Shown: positions 25,498 through 35,734 of the stretch, piece after piece
Layout: every line of letters begins with the position of its first letter
Numbering within the stretch: the first letter of the stretch is position 1
Assembly: GCF_004963255.1 (NCBI RefSeq)
Contig: NZ_SUGA01000002.1
Coordinates: 204,770-268,769, forward strand
DNA length: 64,000 nt
Direction of reading: 5' to 3'
Origin: Mesorhizobium sp.
Lineage (GTDB): Bacteria > Pseudomonadota > Alphaproteobacteria > Rhizobiales > Rhizobiaceae
Position numbers and translations under genes: made by a program
The notes under the pieces: generated by a model
Databases searched by the model: none
Told to the model about the DNA's origin: nothing
Seen by the model: the letters and a program-made list of their open reading frames with translations, nothing else

Positions 25498-27581
25498 GAG
25501 ATGGTTCCGAGCACCTTGATCTCGACGCCCTTGGCGATCTCGACATGGCTGAGAACGGGAAGCGTGGTGAACAGCCGCTCGATGATCATGCGCACATAGG
25601 GACGCGCGTCGGGCGCGGTGACGAGCACGAAGCGCTCGCCGGCCTCGAGATGCTTGCGGATCGCCTTGGTCGCATCCTGGCCGAATTCCTCGAGCTGGCG
25701 CGGATCGATGTCGAACTCGCGCACCTCGCCCTTGGCGTCACGCTTGAGGCTTTGATGGAAGGCGAGGTCCCAACGGTTGCCGAGGCGCAGTACCTTGAGC
25801 GTGCCGCCTTCGGAGAGGTCGCCGCAGATCTGCTGCGCCATGCGGATGCGCACATGCTCGACGATCTGCTCGGTGCGGCGCACATGTGGCGCGATCTCGG
25901 CGATGGCCTCGATGATCAGATGCAGGTTGCGGATCGAGACGCGCTCGGCGAGCAGCAGCTTCAACACCGCCTGCAGGCCGGGATAGGAGATGTGCGAGGT
26001 GCAGATCTCGTCCGCGAGCTTGCGGTATTCGGGGTCGAGCCGCTCCAGCAGCGCCTTCATGTCCTTGTAGGAGAGAAGCTGCGGCAGGTTGTTGCGGATC
26101 ACCTCGGAGAGGTGCGTGAGCAGCACCGACATGTTGTCGGCGAAGGTGAAGTTCTCGCGCTTCAGATCCTCGGCGAAGGTTTCGAGCACCGAATAGGCGC
26201 GCATGCCGAAGGCCGGCTCGCGGATCTCCTCGCCGGGGATGTCCGGCACGCCGCGCGTGCCGAGCAGCACCATGATTTCGCCGACGCGCATCTGGTATTC
26301 GGCGACCACCGTGCCGTGCACCTTGATCTGGTAGCTCTTCGGCGGAATGGCGAAGTCGTCGGCGACGCGCACCTCAGGCACGACAAAGCCATATTGCTGG
26401 GCGAATTTCTTGCGCATCTTCGACATGCGGAACACCAGTTCCTGATGCGCCACCATCAGCCGGGTCGACAGCTGCTTGCCGATCAGCAGCTCGATCTCTG
26501 CGGTGACCAGCGAAGCCTTCACCGAGTTCTTCTCTTCCTCGACTTTGTTGGCCTTCTCCTGCGTCTTCAGGGCTTCGGCGGCGGCAAGCGCGCGGTTGTG
26601 GCGCAACGGGATGATGTAGCCGAGGCCGGCCATGCCGGCTGCGAGCGCGAAGAAGGGAAACAGCGGCAGGCCGGGCATCAAGCCAAGGATGACCAGCAGT
26701 GAGGCCGCGACATATAGCGCGCGCGGATGCGCGCCGAGCTGGCCGAACACCGCCTGGTTGGCCGAGCCGCGCGTGCCGCCCTTGGAGACGAGCATGCCGG
26801 CGGCGAGCGAGACGATGAGGGCCGGGATCTGGGTGACCAGGCCGTCGCCGACCGACAGCTTGATGAAGACGTCGGCCGCCTGGCCAAGGCCCATGCCGTG
26901 GCGAAGATAGCCGATAGCGATGCCGCCCACTATGTTGATGGCGGTGATGATCAGGCCGGCGATGGCGTCGCCGCGCACGAATTTGGAGGCGCCGTCCATC
27001 GAGCCGAAGAAGGAGGATTCCTCCTCCAGCTCGCGGCGGCGCAGCTGCGCCGTCTTGTCGTCGATCATGCCGGCGGAGAGATCGGCGTCGATCGACATCT
27101 GCTTGCCGGGGATGGCGTCGAGGGTGAAGCGCGCGCCGACTTCGGCGATACGGGTGGCGCCCTTGGTGATGACGATGAAGTTCACCACGATCAGGATCAT
27201 GAAGACGATGAGGCCGATGACGAAGTCGCTCGACATCACCAGCTTGGAGAAGCCCGAGATGACATAGCCGGCGGCATGCGTGCCCTCATTGCCGTGCGAC
27301 AGGATCATGCGCGTGGTGGCGATGTTGAGCGACAGCCGCAGCATCGTGGCGATCAGCAGCACGGTCGGGAAGGACGAGAAATCGAGCGGGCGCTGGATCC
27401 ACAGCGCCACCATCAGGATCAGTACCGAAAGCGCGATCGAGAAGGCCAGTCCGATATCGATGAGGAAGGCGGGGATCGGCAGGAACAGCACCGCCAGGAT
27501 GACGACGATGCCGAGCGCGAAGAACACGTCGCGGCCGTTCTTCGCCACCAGGCCGGACGGGAGTGTTTCGCTGATCGCCAT
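25494..27581 (-). CDS. flhA: Flagellar export protein FlhA
   Basis: A 695-residue export gate protein. The first ~330 residues hold eight membrane segments and the conserved loop [32 protein letters not shown]. The rest is the cytoplasmic ring domain. FlhA docks chaperone-substrate complexes and uses the proton gradient. It heads the flhA-fliR-FliJ-like operon. A copy of the shared flagellar element lies 48 bases upstream of the start. Confidence 0.97.
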   Translation of the reverse strand: MAISETLPSGLVAKNGRDVFFALGIVVILAVLFLPIPAFLIDIGLAFSIALSVLILMVALWIQRPLDFSSFPTVLLIATMLRLSLNIATTRMILSHGNEGTHAAGYVISGFSKLVMSSDFVIGLIVFMILIVVNFIVITKGATRIAEVGARFTLDAIPGKQMSIDADLSAGMIDDKTAQLRRRELEEESSFFGSMDGASKFVRGDAIAGLIITAINIVGGIAIGYLRHGMGLGQAADVFIKLSVGDGLVTQIPALIVSLAAGMLVSKGGTRGSANQAVFGQLGAHPRALYVAASLLVILGLMPGLPLFPFFALAAGMAGLGYIIPLRHNRALAAAEALKTQEKANKVEEEKNSVKASLVTAEIELLIGKQLSTRLMVAHQELVFRMSKMRKKFAQQYGFVVPEVRVADDFAIPPKSYQIKVHGTVVAEYQMRVGEIMVLLGTRGVPDIPGEEIREPAFGMRAYSVLETFAEDLKRENFTFADNMSVLLTHLSEVIRNNLPQLLSYKDMKALLERLDPEYRKLADEICTSHISYPGLQAVLKLLLAERVSIRNLHLIIEAIAEIAPHVRRTEQIVEHVRIRMAQQICGDLSEGGTLKVLRLGNRWDLAFHQSLKRDAKGEVREFDIDPRQLEEFGQDATKAIRKHLEAGERFVLVTAPDARPYVRMIIERLFTTLPVLSHVEIAKGVEIKVLGTIS

Positions 27582-27628
27582 GTCGTCCCCAAATCAAGAC
27601 CCGCCACGCACAAGGCAGGCCCTTGACC

Positions 27629-27648
27629 GTAACCCTCCAAGCTTGCGC
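27629..27648 (-). promoter_or_regulatory. Shared flagellar promoter-like element before flhA
   Basis: On the minus strand GCGCAAG, nine bases, then TTAC. It lies 48 bases from the flhA start codon. TTC precedes GCGCAAG as in several other copies. Confidence 0.5.
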
Positions 27649-27703
27649 GAAGGTGGGAGAGCGGCTACGCCGCCTCGATCCCATCGGCGGAAGGAAAAAT
27701 CGC

Positions 27704-28003
27704 ATGCTGCTGATCATCGGCACGATCCGGCTGCCACCAGACAGGCTTGAGCAGGCAAGGCCGGCAATGCAGCGCATGATCCTGGCGAGCCGCGCCGAGC
27801 CGGGCTGCCTTCACTATTCCTACGCGCAGGATGTGCTGGACGCCGGGCTCATCCATATCTCGGAAGCCTGGAGCGACCGCGCCGCGCTAGAAGCGCATTT
27901 CAAGTCGGCGCATATCGCCGAGTGGCGCGCGAGCTGGGCGGAGCTCGGCATCGGCGACCGCAAGCTCACACTTTACGAGACAGGCGGCGGCGCGCCGACT
28001 TGA
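27704..28003 (+). CDS. Antibiotic biosynthesis monooxygenase-type protein
   Basis: A 99-residue single ABM domain (MLLIIGTIRLPPDRLEQARPAMQRM, residues 1-25 in shape, then EPGCLHYSYAQDV and HISEAWSDRAALEAHFKSAH). These small dimeric ferredoxin-like proteins include quinol monooxygenases such as YgiN. AAGGA at 27691-27695 sets the start. It is divergent from flhA and belongs to the non-flagellar block. Confidence 0.85.
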   Translation: MLLIIGTIRLPPDRLEQARPAMQRMILASRAEPGCLHYSYAQDVLDAGLIHISEAWSDRAALEAHFKSAHIAEWRASWAELGIGDRKLTLYETGGGAPT

Positions 28004-28140
28004 AAGCGGCCGGCCCTGCCGGCGGAGCTGCTGGCGATCTTCGTCGCGGAGGACAACTGCGGCCCGCTGACAATCCCGGCAGCTGATCAAATCTATCGCC
28101 TTTGTCGCGGCGGAAGACTTCTTAGCGCTAATTCGCGCAA

Positions 28141-28153
28141 CGCCAAATTGGCG
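28141..28153. promoter_or_regulatory. Short palindrome upstream of the chloride channel gene
   Basis: CGCCAA-A-TTGGCG is a perfect 6-bp inverted repeat in the 243-bp gap before the channel gene, about 95 bases from its start. It may be an operator. The rest of the gap shows nothing further. Confidence 0.3.
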
Positions 28154-28246
28154 CCATAAGCGGTCGGCATTGCGGTTGCCACGCATAGCCGCCGCGCGTA
28201 TCACCCGTGGCAGCTCTTTTCCTCCGCATACCGGCGAGCCGTTCCG

Positions 28247-30028
28247 TTGCCTGCCAGAAACGACCCACAAGTCTACGCCCGCCGGCTTCGCGCGGTGCTG
28301 ATCAGCTCGATCCCGGTGCTCGAGGCGCGCGGCATCGTCATCGTGCTGATGGCCGGCATTGTCGGCGCCATCGCGGGCGCGCTGGTCACCGGCATGAGCG
28401 CATTGGTGCAAGGCATGCACTATCTGCTGTTCGACGTGCAGCCGGGCGGCCGGCTTTCGGCGATGTTCTCGCTCGCCGATCCGGTGCAGGCGATGTTTCC
28501 GGCGATCGGCGGCCTGCTGCTGGGTCTTTCCGTCATTTGGCTCAGACGATCCAAATTCCGCACGCCGGTCGACCCGATCGAGGCGAACGCGCTCTATGGC
28601 GGGCGCATGTCGCTCACCGACACCTTCATCATCGTGGCTCAGACGATGATTTCCTCCGGCTTCGGCGCCTCGGTCGGATTGGAAGCCGGCTACACGCAGA
28701 TCGGCTCCGGCATCGCTTCCAGGCTTGCCCGAGCCTTCCGGCTGCGGCGCAATGACGTGCGCATCCTGGTCGGCTGTGGTGCGGCCGGCGCCATCGCCGC
28801 CGCTTTCGACGCGCCGCTGACCGGCGCCTTCTACGGTTTCGAGCTGGTCATCGGCATCTATTCCGTCGCCAATGTGGCGCCGGTGATGGCGGCGGCTATC
28901 TGCGCCTCGCTGACGGCGGAAATGTTCGGCGGCGTGCCGTTTCCGTTGGAACTGTCAGGTTTGCCGAATTTGACCGCCAGCGAGTATGTGCCGTTCCTGT
29001 TGCTGGGCCTGCTTGGCGGCGCGGCTTCGATCGCCATCATGCATCTGGTCAGCATCGTCGAGCGCGTCTTCGTGCGGTTGTCGGTCGACGCGTCGGTCAG
29101 GCCGTTCATCGGCGGCATCTTCGTCGGCCTGCTCGGGCTGGTGACGCCGCAGGTGCTTTCGAGCGGCCATGGCGCGTTGCACCGCGAGTTCGCCATGAAT
29201 TACGCGCTGCCGGTCGTGGCGAGCGTCTTCGTGATGAAGCTGGCGGCCTCCGCCATCTCGCTCGGCTCGGGCTTCCGCGGCGGCCTGTTCTTCGCCTCGC
29301 TGTTCCTGGGCGCGCTGCTCGGCAAGGTCTTCGCGGGCGTCATGGCGATGACCGCGCCGTCGGCGGGCATCGACCCGGCGGTCGCCGCCGTTGTCGGCAT
29401 GACCTCGCTTGCGGTCGGCGTCGTTGGCGGTCCGCTGACCATGACGTTCCTGGCGCTGGAATCGACTCGCGACCTGACGCTTACCGGCGTGGTGCTGGCG
29501 GCCTCGATCATGTCGGCGATCCTGGTGCGCGAGACCTTCGGCTACTCCTTCTCGACCTGGCGCTTCCATCTGCGCGGCGAGACGATCCGCAGCGCTCATG
29601 ACGTCGGCTGGATGCGCAGCCTCACCGTCGGCTCCATGATGCGCAAGGACGTCCGCACCATCCCTGCCTCGACGACGCTTGCCGAATTCCGCAAGGAGGT
29701 CCCGCTCGGCTCCGCCCAGCGTGTCATCGCCGTCGAACATGCCGACCAGTATGTCGGCATGCTGCTGGTGCCTGAACTGCACAGCGATCGTTCCGATGGC
29801 GATACGCCGGTGAGCGCGCTGGCCCAGTTCAAGGACGCCGTGCTGGTGCCCTCGATGAATGTCCAGACCGCGGCCGAGACCTTCCAGCGAACGGGGGCCG
29901 AGGAACTGGCGGTGGTGGAGGATTTTGATGAGCGCATCGTCCTTGGCCTGCTCACCGAAAGCCATCTGATGCGCCGCTATGCCGAGGAACTCGACAAGGC
30001 GCGGCGCGATCTGTCGGGCGAAGGTTGA
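28247..30028 (+). CDS. ClC-type chloride channel/antiporter with CBS domains
   Basis: A 593-residue protein from a TTG start (no ATG or GTG lies upstream in frame). The ClC core occupies residues ~25-440 and a CBS-pair region the C-terminus (SMMRKDVRTIPASTTLAEF ... LGLLTESHLMRRY). The gating glutamate is kept in GLEAGYTQIGSG, but the usual GSGIPE selectivity motif is replaced by TPVDPIE and GGLFF stands at the GxFxP position. It carries anions across the inner membrane; selectivity may be unusual. Confidence 0.88.
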   Translation: MPARNDPQVYARRLRAVLISSIPVLEARGIVIVLMAGIVGAIAGALVTGMSALVQGMHYLLFDVQPGGRLSAMFSLADPVQAMFPAIGGLLLGLSVIWLRRSKFRTPVDPIEANALYGGRMSLTDTFIIVAQTMISSGFGASVGLEAGYTQIGSGIASRLARAFRLRRNDVRILVGCGAAGAIAAAFDAPLTGAFYGFELVIGIYSVANVAPVMAAAICASLTAEMFGGVPFPLELSGLPNLTASEYVPFLLLGLLGGAASIAIMHLVSIVERVFVRLSVDASVRPFIGGIFVGLLGLVTPQVLSSGHGALHREFAMNYALPVVASVFVMKLAASAISLGSGFRGGLFFASLFLGALLGKVFAGVMAMTAPSAGIDPAVAAVVGMTSLAVGVVGGPLTMTFLALESTRDLTLTGVVLAASIMSAILVRETFGYSFSTWRFHLRGETIRSAHDVGWMRSLTVGSMMRKDVRTIPASTTLAEFRKEVPLGSAQRVIAVEHADQYVGMLLVPELHSDRSDGDTPVSALAQFKDAVLVPSMNVQTAAETFQRTGAEELAVVEDFDERIVLGLLTESHLMRRYAEELDKARRDLSGEG

Positions 30029-30079
30029 CCCGATCGACAGCCCGGCCAATAAGAGGCCATTTGGAAAATCCACTCCGCC

Positions 30080-30205
30080 GGCCATCTGATGGCGTTTTCT
30101 GCGCTTCCGGTGCTCACGGACCTGAATGTCCGCTCCGCTCCGGTTCTCAAAACCACCACCATATGACTCGCCGGAGCGAATTTCGAAACGGTCTCTAAGA
30201 CGTCA
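30080..30205. repeat. Candidate dispersed repeat before the amine oxidase gene
   Basis: The 194-bp gap holds CGGAC...GTCCG (around 30118-30133) flanked by GCTCCGCTCCGG and its imperfect complement. Text of this kind recurs in rhizobial intergenic regions as I remember it. Ends are approximate. Confidence 0.35.
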
Positions 30206-30222
30206 CTCCTGGAACCCATCCC

Positions 30223-31608
30223 ATGCAAGTCAAGCGCAACGGCGACATCTCGTTCTGGTATGCGGATCTGGGCGGCATCCCCGCGCCGCGTCCGGCATTG
30301 CCGGGCGACATCGAAGCGGATGTCGCGATCGTCGGCGCGGGCTATACCGGACTGTGGACGGCCTACTATCTGAAGAGGGCGAAGCCATCGCTGCGCATCG
30401 TGCTCGTCGAGCGCGAGTTCGCCGGCTTCGGCGCCTCGGGGCGCAATGGCGGCTGGCTGTCGGGCGGTTTCGGCTGGTCGCGCGAGAAGTATCTGAAGAC
30501 CTCGACACGCCAAGGCGTCACCGCCATGCAGCAGGCGATGGCCGGCTGCGTCGACGAGGTGATCCGGGTGGCGACGGAAGAGGGCATCGATGCCGATATC
30601 CGCCGTGTCGACAATCTGACGGTCGCCACCAACCCGGCGCAGTTGGAGCGCGTGCGCGAGGAATGCGAGACGACCCGCTCCTGGGATGCCGATCCCGAAC
30701 GGATCGAACTGCTTGACGCCGAGGCGACACGGGCGCGCATCAACATCAAAAATGTCATGGGCGGCTTCGTCATCCGCGGCCAGGCGCGCGTGCAGCCGGC
30801 CAAGTTGGTGCGCGGGCTGGCAGCGGCGGTCGAGCGTCTCGGCGTTTCCATCTATGAGAAGACGACAGTCATCGCCATTGCCAAGGGCGTCGTGGCCACG
30901 GACCGCGGCACGGTGCGGGCCGAAACCATCATCCGCGCCACCGAAGGGTTCACGGCCGGCATCCCGGGGGAAGAGCGGACCTGGCTGGCGCTCAACAGCG
31001 CTCAGATCGTCACCGAACCGCTGTCGGAAGAGCTCTGGCGCAAGATCGGTTGGCAGGGGCACGAGCTGCTCGGCAATGCCGCGCATGCCTATTGCTATGC
31101 CCAGCGCACACGCGAGGGCCGCATCACAATGGGCGGGCGCGGCGTGCCCTACCGCTACGGCTCGCGCACCGATATCAACGGCCAGACGCAGCAGGCAACG
31201 ATCGACCAGCTGCACACGATCCTGACCACGCTGTTGCCGCAGACCGCGGGATGCCGCATCGATCATGCCTGGTGCGGCGTGCTCGGCGTGCCGCGCGACT
31301 GGTGCACGACGGTGGGGCTCGACCCGGCGACGCGCATCGGCTGGGCCGGCGGCTATGTCGGGCTCGGCGTGTCGAGTTCAAATCTATCGGGGCGCACGCT
31401 GACCGATTTGGTGCTCGGCCAGGATACCGAACTCACGCGGCTGCCCTGGGTCAACCGCAAGGTGCGGCCCTGGGAGCCGGAGCCGTTACGCTGGCTGGGC
31501 GTGCATTCGATGTACCAGCTCTACCGCATCGCCGACCAGCGCGAGGCGGCGGGGCTCGGCCACACGTCAAGGCTGGCTGCTCTCGCCGACAGCATCACAG
31601 GCCATTGA
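30223..31608 (+). CDS. FAD-dependent amine/amino acid oxidase (DAO family)
   Basis: A 461-residue flavoprotein. The FAD motif VAIVGAGYTGLWTAYYL lies at about residues 29-45, and FGASGRNGGWLSGG is typical of gamma-glutamylputrescine oxidase (PuuB/OrdL)-like enzymes. The C-terminal YVGLGVSSSNLSGRTLTDL completes the dinucleotide fold. It probably oxidises an amine or glutamylated polyamine, releasing H2O2. No clear ribosome site is visible. It is tail-to-tail with the MFS gene. Confidence 0.85.
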   Translation: MQVKRNGDISFWYADLGGIPAPRPALPGDIEADVAIVGAGYTGLWTAYYLKRAKPSLRIVLVEREFAGFGASGRNGGWLSGGFGWSREKYLKTSTRQGVTAMQQAMAGCVDEVIRVATEEGIDADIRRVDNLTVATNPAQLERVREECETTRSWDADPERIELLDAEATRARINIKNVMGGFVIRGQARVQPAKLVRGLAAAVERLGVSIYEKTTVIAIAKGVVATDRGTVRAETIIRATEGFTAGIPGEERTWLALNSAQIVTEPLSEELWRKIGWQGHELLGNAAHAYCYAQRTREGRITMGGRGVPYRYGSRTDINGQTQQATIDQLHTILTTLLPQTAGCRIDHAWCGVLGVPRDWCTTVGLDPATRIGWAGGYVGLGVSSSNLSGRTLTDLVLGQDTELTRLPWVNRKVRPWEPEPLRWLGVHSMYQLYRIADQREAAGLGHTSRLAALADSITGH

Positions 31609-31620
31609 CCGGCCAGAAGA

Positions 31621-33264
31621 TCAGTGATCGATCGGGCCCTTGGGCGAGACAAGCGTCGTGCCCGCGGTGGTCGGTCGCTCGATCATCCGGCGCACGCGCG
31701 GCGGGTTCTCGCCGCTGTGCAGCGCGCGGATGCGTTCGCCGACCACGGCATCGGCATGGGTGGCGCGACGGTTGTGGCGGATATACTCGACCCAGGTCGG
31801 CGTGTGGTAGTGCTCGATCCACACCGACGGGTTTTCGAGATCCCGCGCGAGCGTCCAGTTGCGGGCGCCGTCGCGGCGGCGGATGCGGCCGCGCTCGGCC
31901 ATGGTCGCCAGGAATTCCGGCACATCGTCCTCGCGGATGATGTACTCGATCATGACGGCGATCGGGCCGCTGCGCGGCTTGAGATCGAGCGACAGCGTCG
32001 GCTCCTTGAAGCGGTTGAGCGGATCGAGGTTGAGAACCGTCTGCTTCGGCAACGGCAGGACAAAGCCGATGGCCGCGCCAGCCAGCATGGCGACCGCCGC
32101 CGCAATCAACGCGGCTTCGGCGCCATGCGCGTCGGCGACGACGCCCCAGATCCAACTGCCCAGCGCGATGCCACCGAAGGTCGCCGTCTGGTAGATCGAC
32201 AGCACGCGGCCGACCACCCAGCGCGGCGTCGACATCTGCACGGTGACGTTGAAATGCGAGAGGGCGATCACCCAGCAGGCGCCGCCAATGAGCAGGCCCG
32301 CTGATGTCTGCCAGCCATTGTGGCTGACCGCGGCGTTGAGGGCGCAGAGCGCGAAGCCGGCAAATGCCATGCGCACCATCACCTCGCTGGAAAGCAGCTG
32401 CCGCAAGCGCACACTGATCAGCGCGCCGCCGACCGCGCCGATGCCGAAGGCGCCGAGCATGATGCCATAGGTCAGCGCATCGCCCTTGACGACGTCGCGC
32501 GCCACCAGCGGAAGAAGCGCGAGCACCGCGCCGGCGCTGAAGCCGAAAGCCGAACCTCGGACCAGCACCTTGGCGATGTTGGGTGACATTGCGACATAGC
32601 GCAGGCCGGCACCCATCGCCGCGCCAAGCGACTCGCGCGGCAGGGTCTGCTCGGGCAGCGCCGGCTTCCAGCGGGCGAGCACGGTGATCAGGCCGATATA
32701 GCTGATGGCGTTGGCGGCGAAGGCGGCCGCGGCACCCGCGGCAGCGACGATGACGCCGCCGATGGCCGGGCCGACGCTGCGGGTGATGTTGAAGCCCAGC
32801 GAATTGAGCGCGACCGCCGCCGGCACCTTGGCGCGCGGCACCATGTCGCCGACCGAAGCCTGCCATGACGGGCTGTTCAGCGCCGTGCCGCTGTCGATCA
32901 GGAAGGTGAAGGCCAGCAGCGTCCAGGGCGTCATCCAGCCTTGCCAGGTGAACAAGGTGAGCAGCGCCGAGACGATCAGCATGAAGGTCTGCGCCACCAG
33001 CATCACCTTGCGGCGGTTGAAGCTGTCGGCGATGGCGCCGGCGACGAGCGCGAACAGCATGATCGGCAAGGTGGTCGAAGCCTGGACCAGCGCCACCTGG
33101 TAGGACGAGGTGGCGATCGTGGTCATCATCCAGGCGGCCCCCACGCCCTGGATCAGGCCGCCGAAATTCGACACCAGGCTGGCAGCCCAGACGGCTCGGA
33201 ATATGCCGTGCCGGAACGGCGCCAGCGCGGAGACGCGTTCGCTTTCCGGCTCGTCGTCGATCAT
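31621..33264 (-). CDS. MFS exporter with C-terminal ABM-like domain (MFS_3 type)
   Basis: A 547-residue major facilitator with 12 membrane segments of the EntS/MFS_3 type. The last ~120 residues form a soluble domain (VMIEYIIREDDVPEFLATM ... WIEHYHTPTWVEYIRHNRR) typical of this group. It likely exports a small molecule. The start MIDDEPESERV is at 33264; the reading to 33351 lacks a ribosome site. It lies in the block between fliQ and flhA. Confidence 0.88.
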   Translation of the reverse strand: MIDDEPESERVSALAPFRHGIFRAVWAASLVSNFGGLIQGVGAAWMMTTIATSSYQVALVQASTTLPIMLFALVAGAIADSFNRRKVMLVAQTFMLIVSALLTLFTWQGWMTPWTLLAFTFLIDSGTALNSPSWQASVGDMVPRAKVPAAVALNSLGFNITRSVGPAIGGVIVAAAGAAAAFAANAISYIGLITVLARWKPALPEQTLPRESLGAAMGAGLRYVAMSPNIAKVLVRGSAFGFSAGAVLALLPLVARDVVKGDALTYGIMLGAFGIGAVGGALISVRLRQLLSSEVMVRMAFAGFALCALNAAVSHNGWQTSAGLLIGGACWVIALSHFNVTVQMSTPRWVVGRVLSIYQTATFGGIALGSWIWGVVADAHGAEAALIAAAVAMLAGAAIGFVLPLPKQTVLNLDPLNRFKEPTLSLDLKPRSGPIAVMIEYIIREDDVPEFLATMAERGRIRRRDGARNWTLARDLENPSVWIEHYHTPTWVEYIRHNRRATHADAVVGERIRALHSGENPPRVRRMIERPTTAGTTLVSPKGPIDH

Positions 33265-33413
33265 GGTTGGGCCTTCGTCCGCTATTGAGGCTCGCCGCGC
33301 CCGAAGAGGCCGGCGACTCGTCAAGAGTGCGACCCAACAACAGGATGGCAAAGGCGAAAATGCGTCGGCGAAGCTTTAAACCAAGCATCTTGCCGGTCTG
33401 GACCAACCCTGGG

Positions 33414-35279
33414 CTATTTTTCGCCTCTCGTCTCGGCGTGCAGGGCCTCGGTCAGGTCACCTGTGGTGCTGCCGCCCATGTAGAGCCTGAGCAGCATTTC
33501 CATGCCGACCAGGCGCAGGCGCGACGTTTCCTGGCCTCTTGCCATGTCGATCAGGTCGTCCACTTCGGAGGGCGACCATTTCATCGCGTCGCGGAGCAGA
33601 CCGCCGCGCAGCAGCCCTTGCGTGCCGGCCGAAAAAGCATCGGCCATGTCGAAGCCGATCTTTGCCGCACGAATGTTTTCATGCGGCAGATGGCGTTCGG
33701 CAAGCTTCTTCAGCAGCCATTTGCCGGTGCCGTCGCGGTATTTCTGCCGGCGCGGCAGGTGAAGGGCGAAGTCGATGAGCCGGTTCTCGAGGAACGGCAC
33801 CCTGAGCTCGACGGAAGCCGCCATGCTCAGCCGGTCATGCCTGTGCAGCAGGTCCTGCAGATGCGAGTAGAGGTCGTAGAAGCAGCTTGCCAGGAAGGCG
33901 CGGTCGTCGAACGGCGTGACGCCGTCCAGCCTGTCGAACAGCTTCGTCTGCAGGAAATTCAACTCGGGCGACAGGGCCCTGAGCGCCATGCTGCGCTCGG
34001 AGGGCGATCCGCGGCCGATCGAGTTGCGGAACGGTGCGCGGCGCAGTTCGGCGAATTTGCGGTCGCGTCGGGCCTTCGAGCGGAACAGGCGCTGCAGCCA
34101 GGAGTGGCGCCAGAGCCGCATTGTCGACGCCTGCCATTTGTAGCCGCCGAAAAGCTCGTCGGAGCCCTCGCCGGTGAGCAGCACCTTCACGCCGTCGGCG
34201 CGGCATTGCTCGGCCAGCGCCAGCAGCGCAGCGTGGCTGGCGTGCCAGCCATCGGTCTCGAGATGCCAGACCGCGCGCGGCCAGAGCTCGAAGAAGCGGT
34301 CCCTGTCAAAAGGAACCCGGCGCAGGCTGACACCAACATGGCGGCCGGTCCGCTCGGCGTCCTGCGCCTCGCTGCGGCCGAGCTTTGGGTCGACGACATA
34401 GCCGTGCAGCTCCGGCCTGAAGCGCTTGGCGAGGGCAGTGATCAGGCCGGAATCGACGCCGCCGCTGCAGGCGGTGGCCAGGCTGGTGTCAGCGATGCAA
34501 TGCAGCTCGACACTCTCCTCCAGCAGCCTCTCCAGCGTCGCCATGTGCTCGGCGTCGGATGTCTTGTCTTCGACGATGCGCGCCGTCTCGATCACATCGA
34601 GGACATGCCAGAAGCGGCGCTTCTCGATGCCATCGCCGGTAATCCTCCAGAGACCGGCGGGCGGCAGCCGGTATATGCCGTCAAAGACGCTGTAGCTGGA
34701 ATCACGGCTCTGCCAGGCAAGCCGCAATGTCAGCTCGCGCGTGTCGATCCGGCGCGCAATGTCATGGCAGGCGAGAATCGCCTTGTCCTCGGAGGCAAAC
34801 AGCAAGCGCTCGCCGGTGTCGGCGACCGACAATGGCTTGATGCCGAGCCTGTCACGGGCAAGCCACAAGGCCCCGTCGCGGGCATCGAAATAGGCGAAGG
34901 AGAACATGCCGTCGAACAACGGCACCGCTTTCTGCGGGCCCCAGTGATGCAGGGCCTGAAGCAGCACTTCGGTGTCGGACACCGTGCGGAAGGTCAGGCC
35001 TTCCGCCTCCAGTGTCTTGCGTAGCGCGCGAAAATTATAGACCTCGCCATTGTAGCACAGCACGCCGTCGCCGGATGCGGTCAGCATCGGCTCGCGCGCG
35101 GCGGGTGAGGGGTCGATGATGGTCAGCCGGCGATGCCCGAGCGCCAGGCGGGCGTTGTTCCAGTTGCCGTGGTCGTCGGGACCGCGATGCGCCAATGCCT
35201 GCATCATGCGCGCGACATCGGAAAGATCGCCGCTCCCGATCGGATCGCGCTTTCGCCAGACGCCGGCTATTCCGCACAT
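33414..35279 (-). CDS. asnB: Asparagine synthase (glutamine-hydrolysing) family
   Basis: A 621-residue protein with an N-terminal class II glutaminase domain whose nucleophile is Cys2 (MCGIAGVW) and a C-terminal synthetase domain with the pyrophosphate loop ACSGGVDSG. It amidates aspartate or another carboxylate. Proteins of this length often serve polysaccharide or natural-product loci rather than core asparagine synthesis. The MFS exporter downstream fits such a role, but no product can be named. Confidence 0.88.
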   Translation of the reverse strand: MCGIAGVWRKRDPIGSGDLSDVARMMQALAHRGPDDHGNWNNARLALGHRRLTIIDPSPAAREPMLTASGDGVLCYNGEVYNFRALRKTLEAEGLTFRTVSDTEVLLQALHHWGPQKAVPLFDGMFSFAYFDARDGALWLARDRLGIKPLSVADTGERLLFASEDKAILACHDIARRIDTRELTLRLAWQSRDSSYSVFDGIYRLPPAGLWRITGDGIEKRRFWHVLDVIETARIVEDKTSDAEHMATLERLLEESVELHCIADTSLATACSGGVDSGLITALAKRFRPELHGYVVDPKLGRSEAQDAERTGRHVGVSLRRVPFDRDRFFELWPRAVWHLETDGWHASHAALLALAEQCRADGVKVLLTGEGSDELFGGYKWQASTMRLWRHSWLQRLFRSKARRDRKFAELRRAPFRNSIGRGSPSERSMALRALSPELNFLQTKLFDRLDGVTPFDDRAFLASCFYDLYSHLQDLLHRHDRLSMAASVELRVPFLENRLIDFALHLPRRQKYRDGTGKWLLKKLAERHLPHENIRAAKIGFDMADAFSAGTQGLLRGGLLRDAMKWSPSEVDDLIDMARGQETSRLRLVGMEMLLRLYMGGSTTGDLTEALHAETRGEK

Positions 35280-35442
35280 GGCCCGCCGGCCGTTCTTGCC
35301 TGATGCATCTTTTCCTGAATCGCCGTTTGCGACAAAGACGCCGGCCGATACCGGCACGGCTACAATCTAGCCGCGACAAACGCCACCGCAAGCGATCTCG
35401 GGCGTTGCGAACAGGCCGCTATACGCCTGTCGCGGCTTTGCG

Positions 35443-35709
35443 TCAGAAGCCGTGCTCGATGCGCTCGAAGATAACGTTGGTGAAGGCCGATATCTGGCTG
35501 CCGATGAATGGGCCAGTCAGCGCCACCACGAGCATGATGGCGACGATCTTCGGCACGAAGGTCAGCGTGATCTCCTGGATCTGGGTCAGCGCCTGGATGA
35601 GCGCGATGCCGATGCCGACCACCATCGCCACCAGCACCACGGGGGCGGAAGCGGTGAGAACCGTCCAGACCGCGTACTGGACGATATCGAGGGCATCGGC
35701 CTCATTCAT
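35443..35709 (-). CDS. fliQ: Flagellar export protein FliQ
   Basis: An 88-residue protein with two membrane helices (VLTASAPVVLVAMVVGIGIALIQ region and IVAIMLVVALTGPFIGSQI). The central IQALTQIQEITLTFVPKI is the conserved FliQ motif. It is a subunit of the FliPQR export gate. It is separated from flgD by a 128-bp repeat-bearing gap and from flhA by the inserted block. Confidence 0.95.
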   Translation of the reverse strand: MNEADALDIVQYAVWTVLTASAPVVLVAMVVGIGIALIQALTQIQEITLTFVPKIVAIMLVVALTGPFIGSQISAFTNVIFERIEHGF

Positions 35710-35734
35710 GCGGGCACACCCCCAGCGATCCGAC

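Noticed and set aside
25545..26702. A 385-residue plus-strand frame opposite flhA
   Set aside because: Shadow of flhA: His/Asp/Gln-rich, without ribosome site or domain, while flhA is unmistakable.
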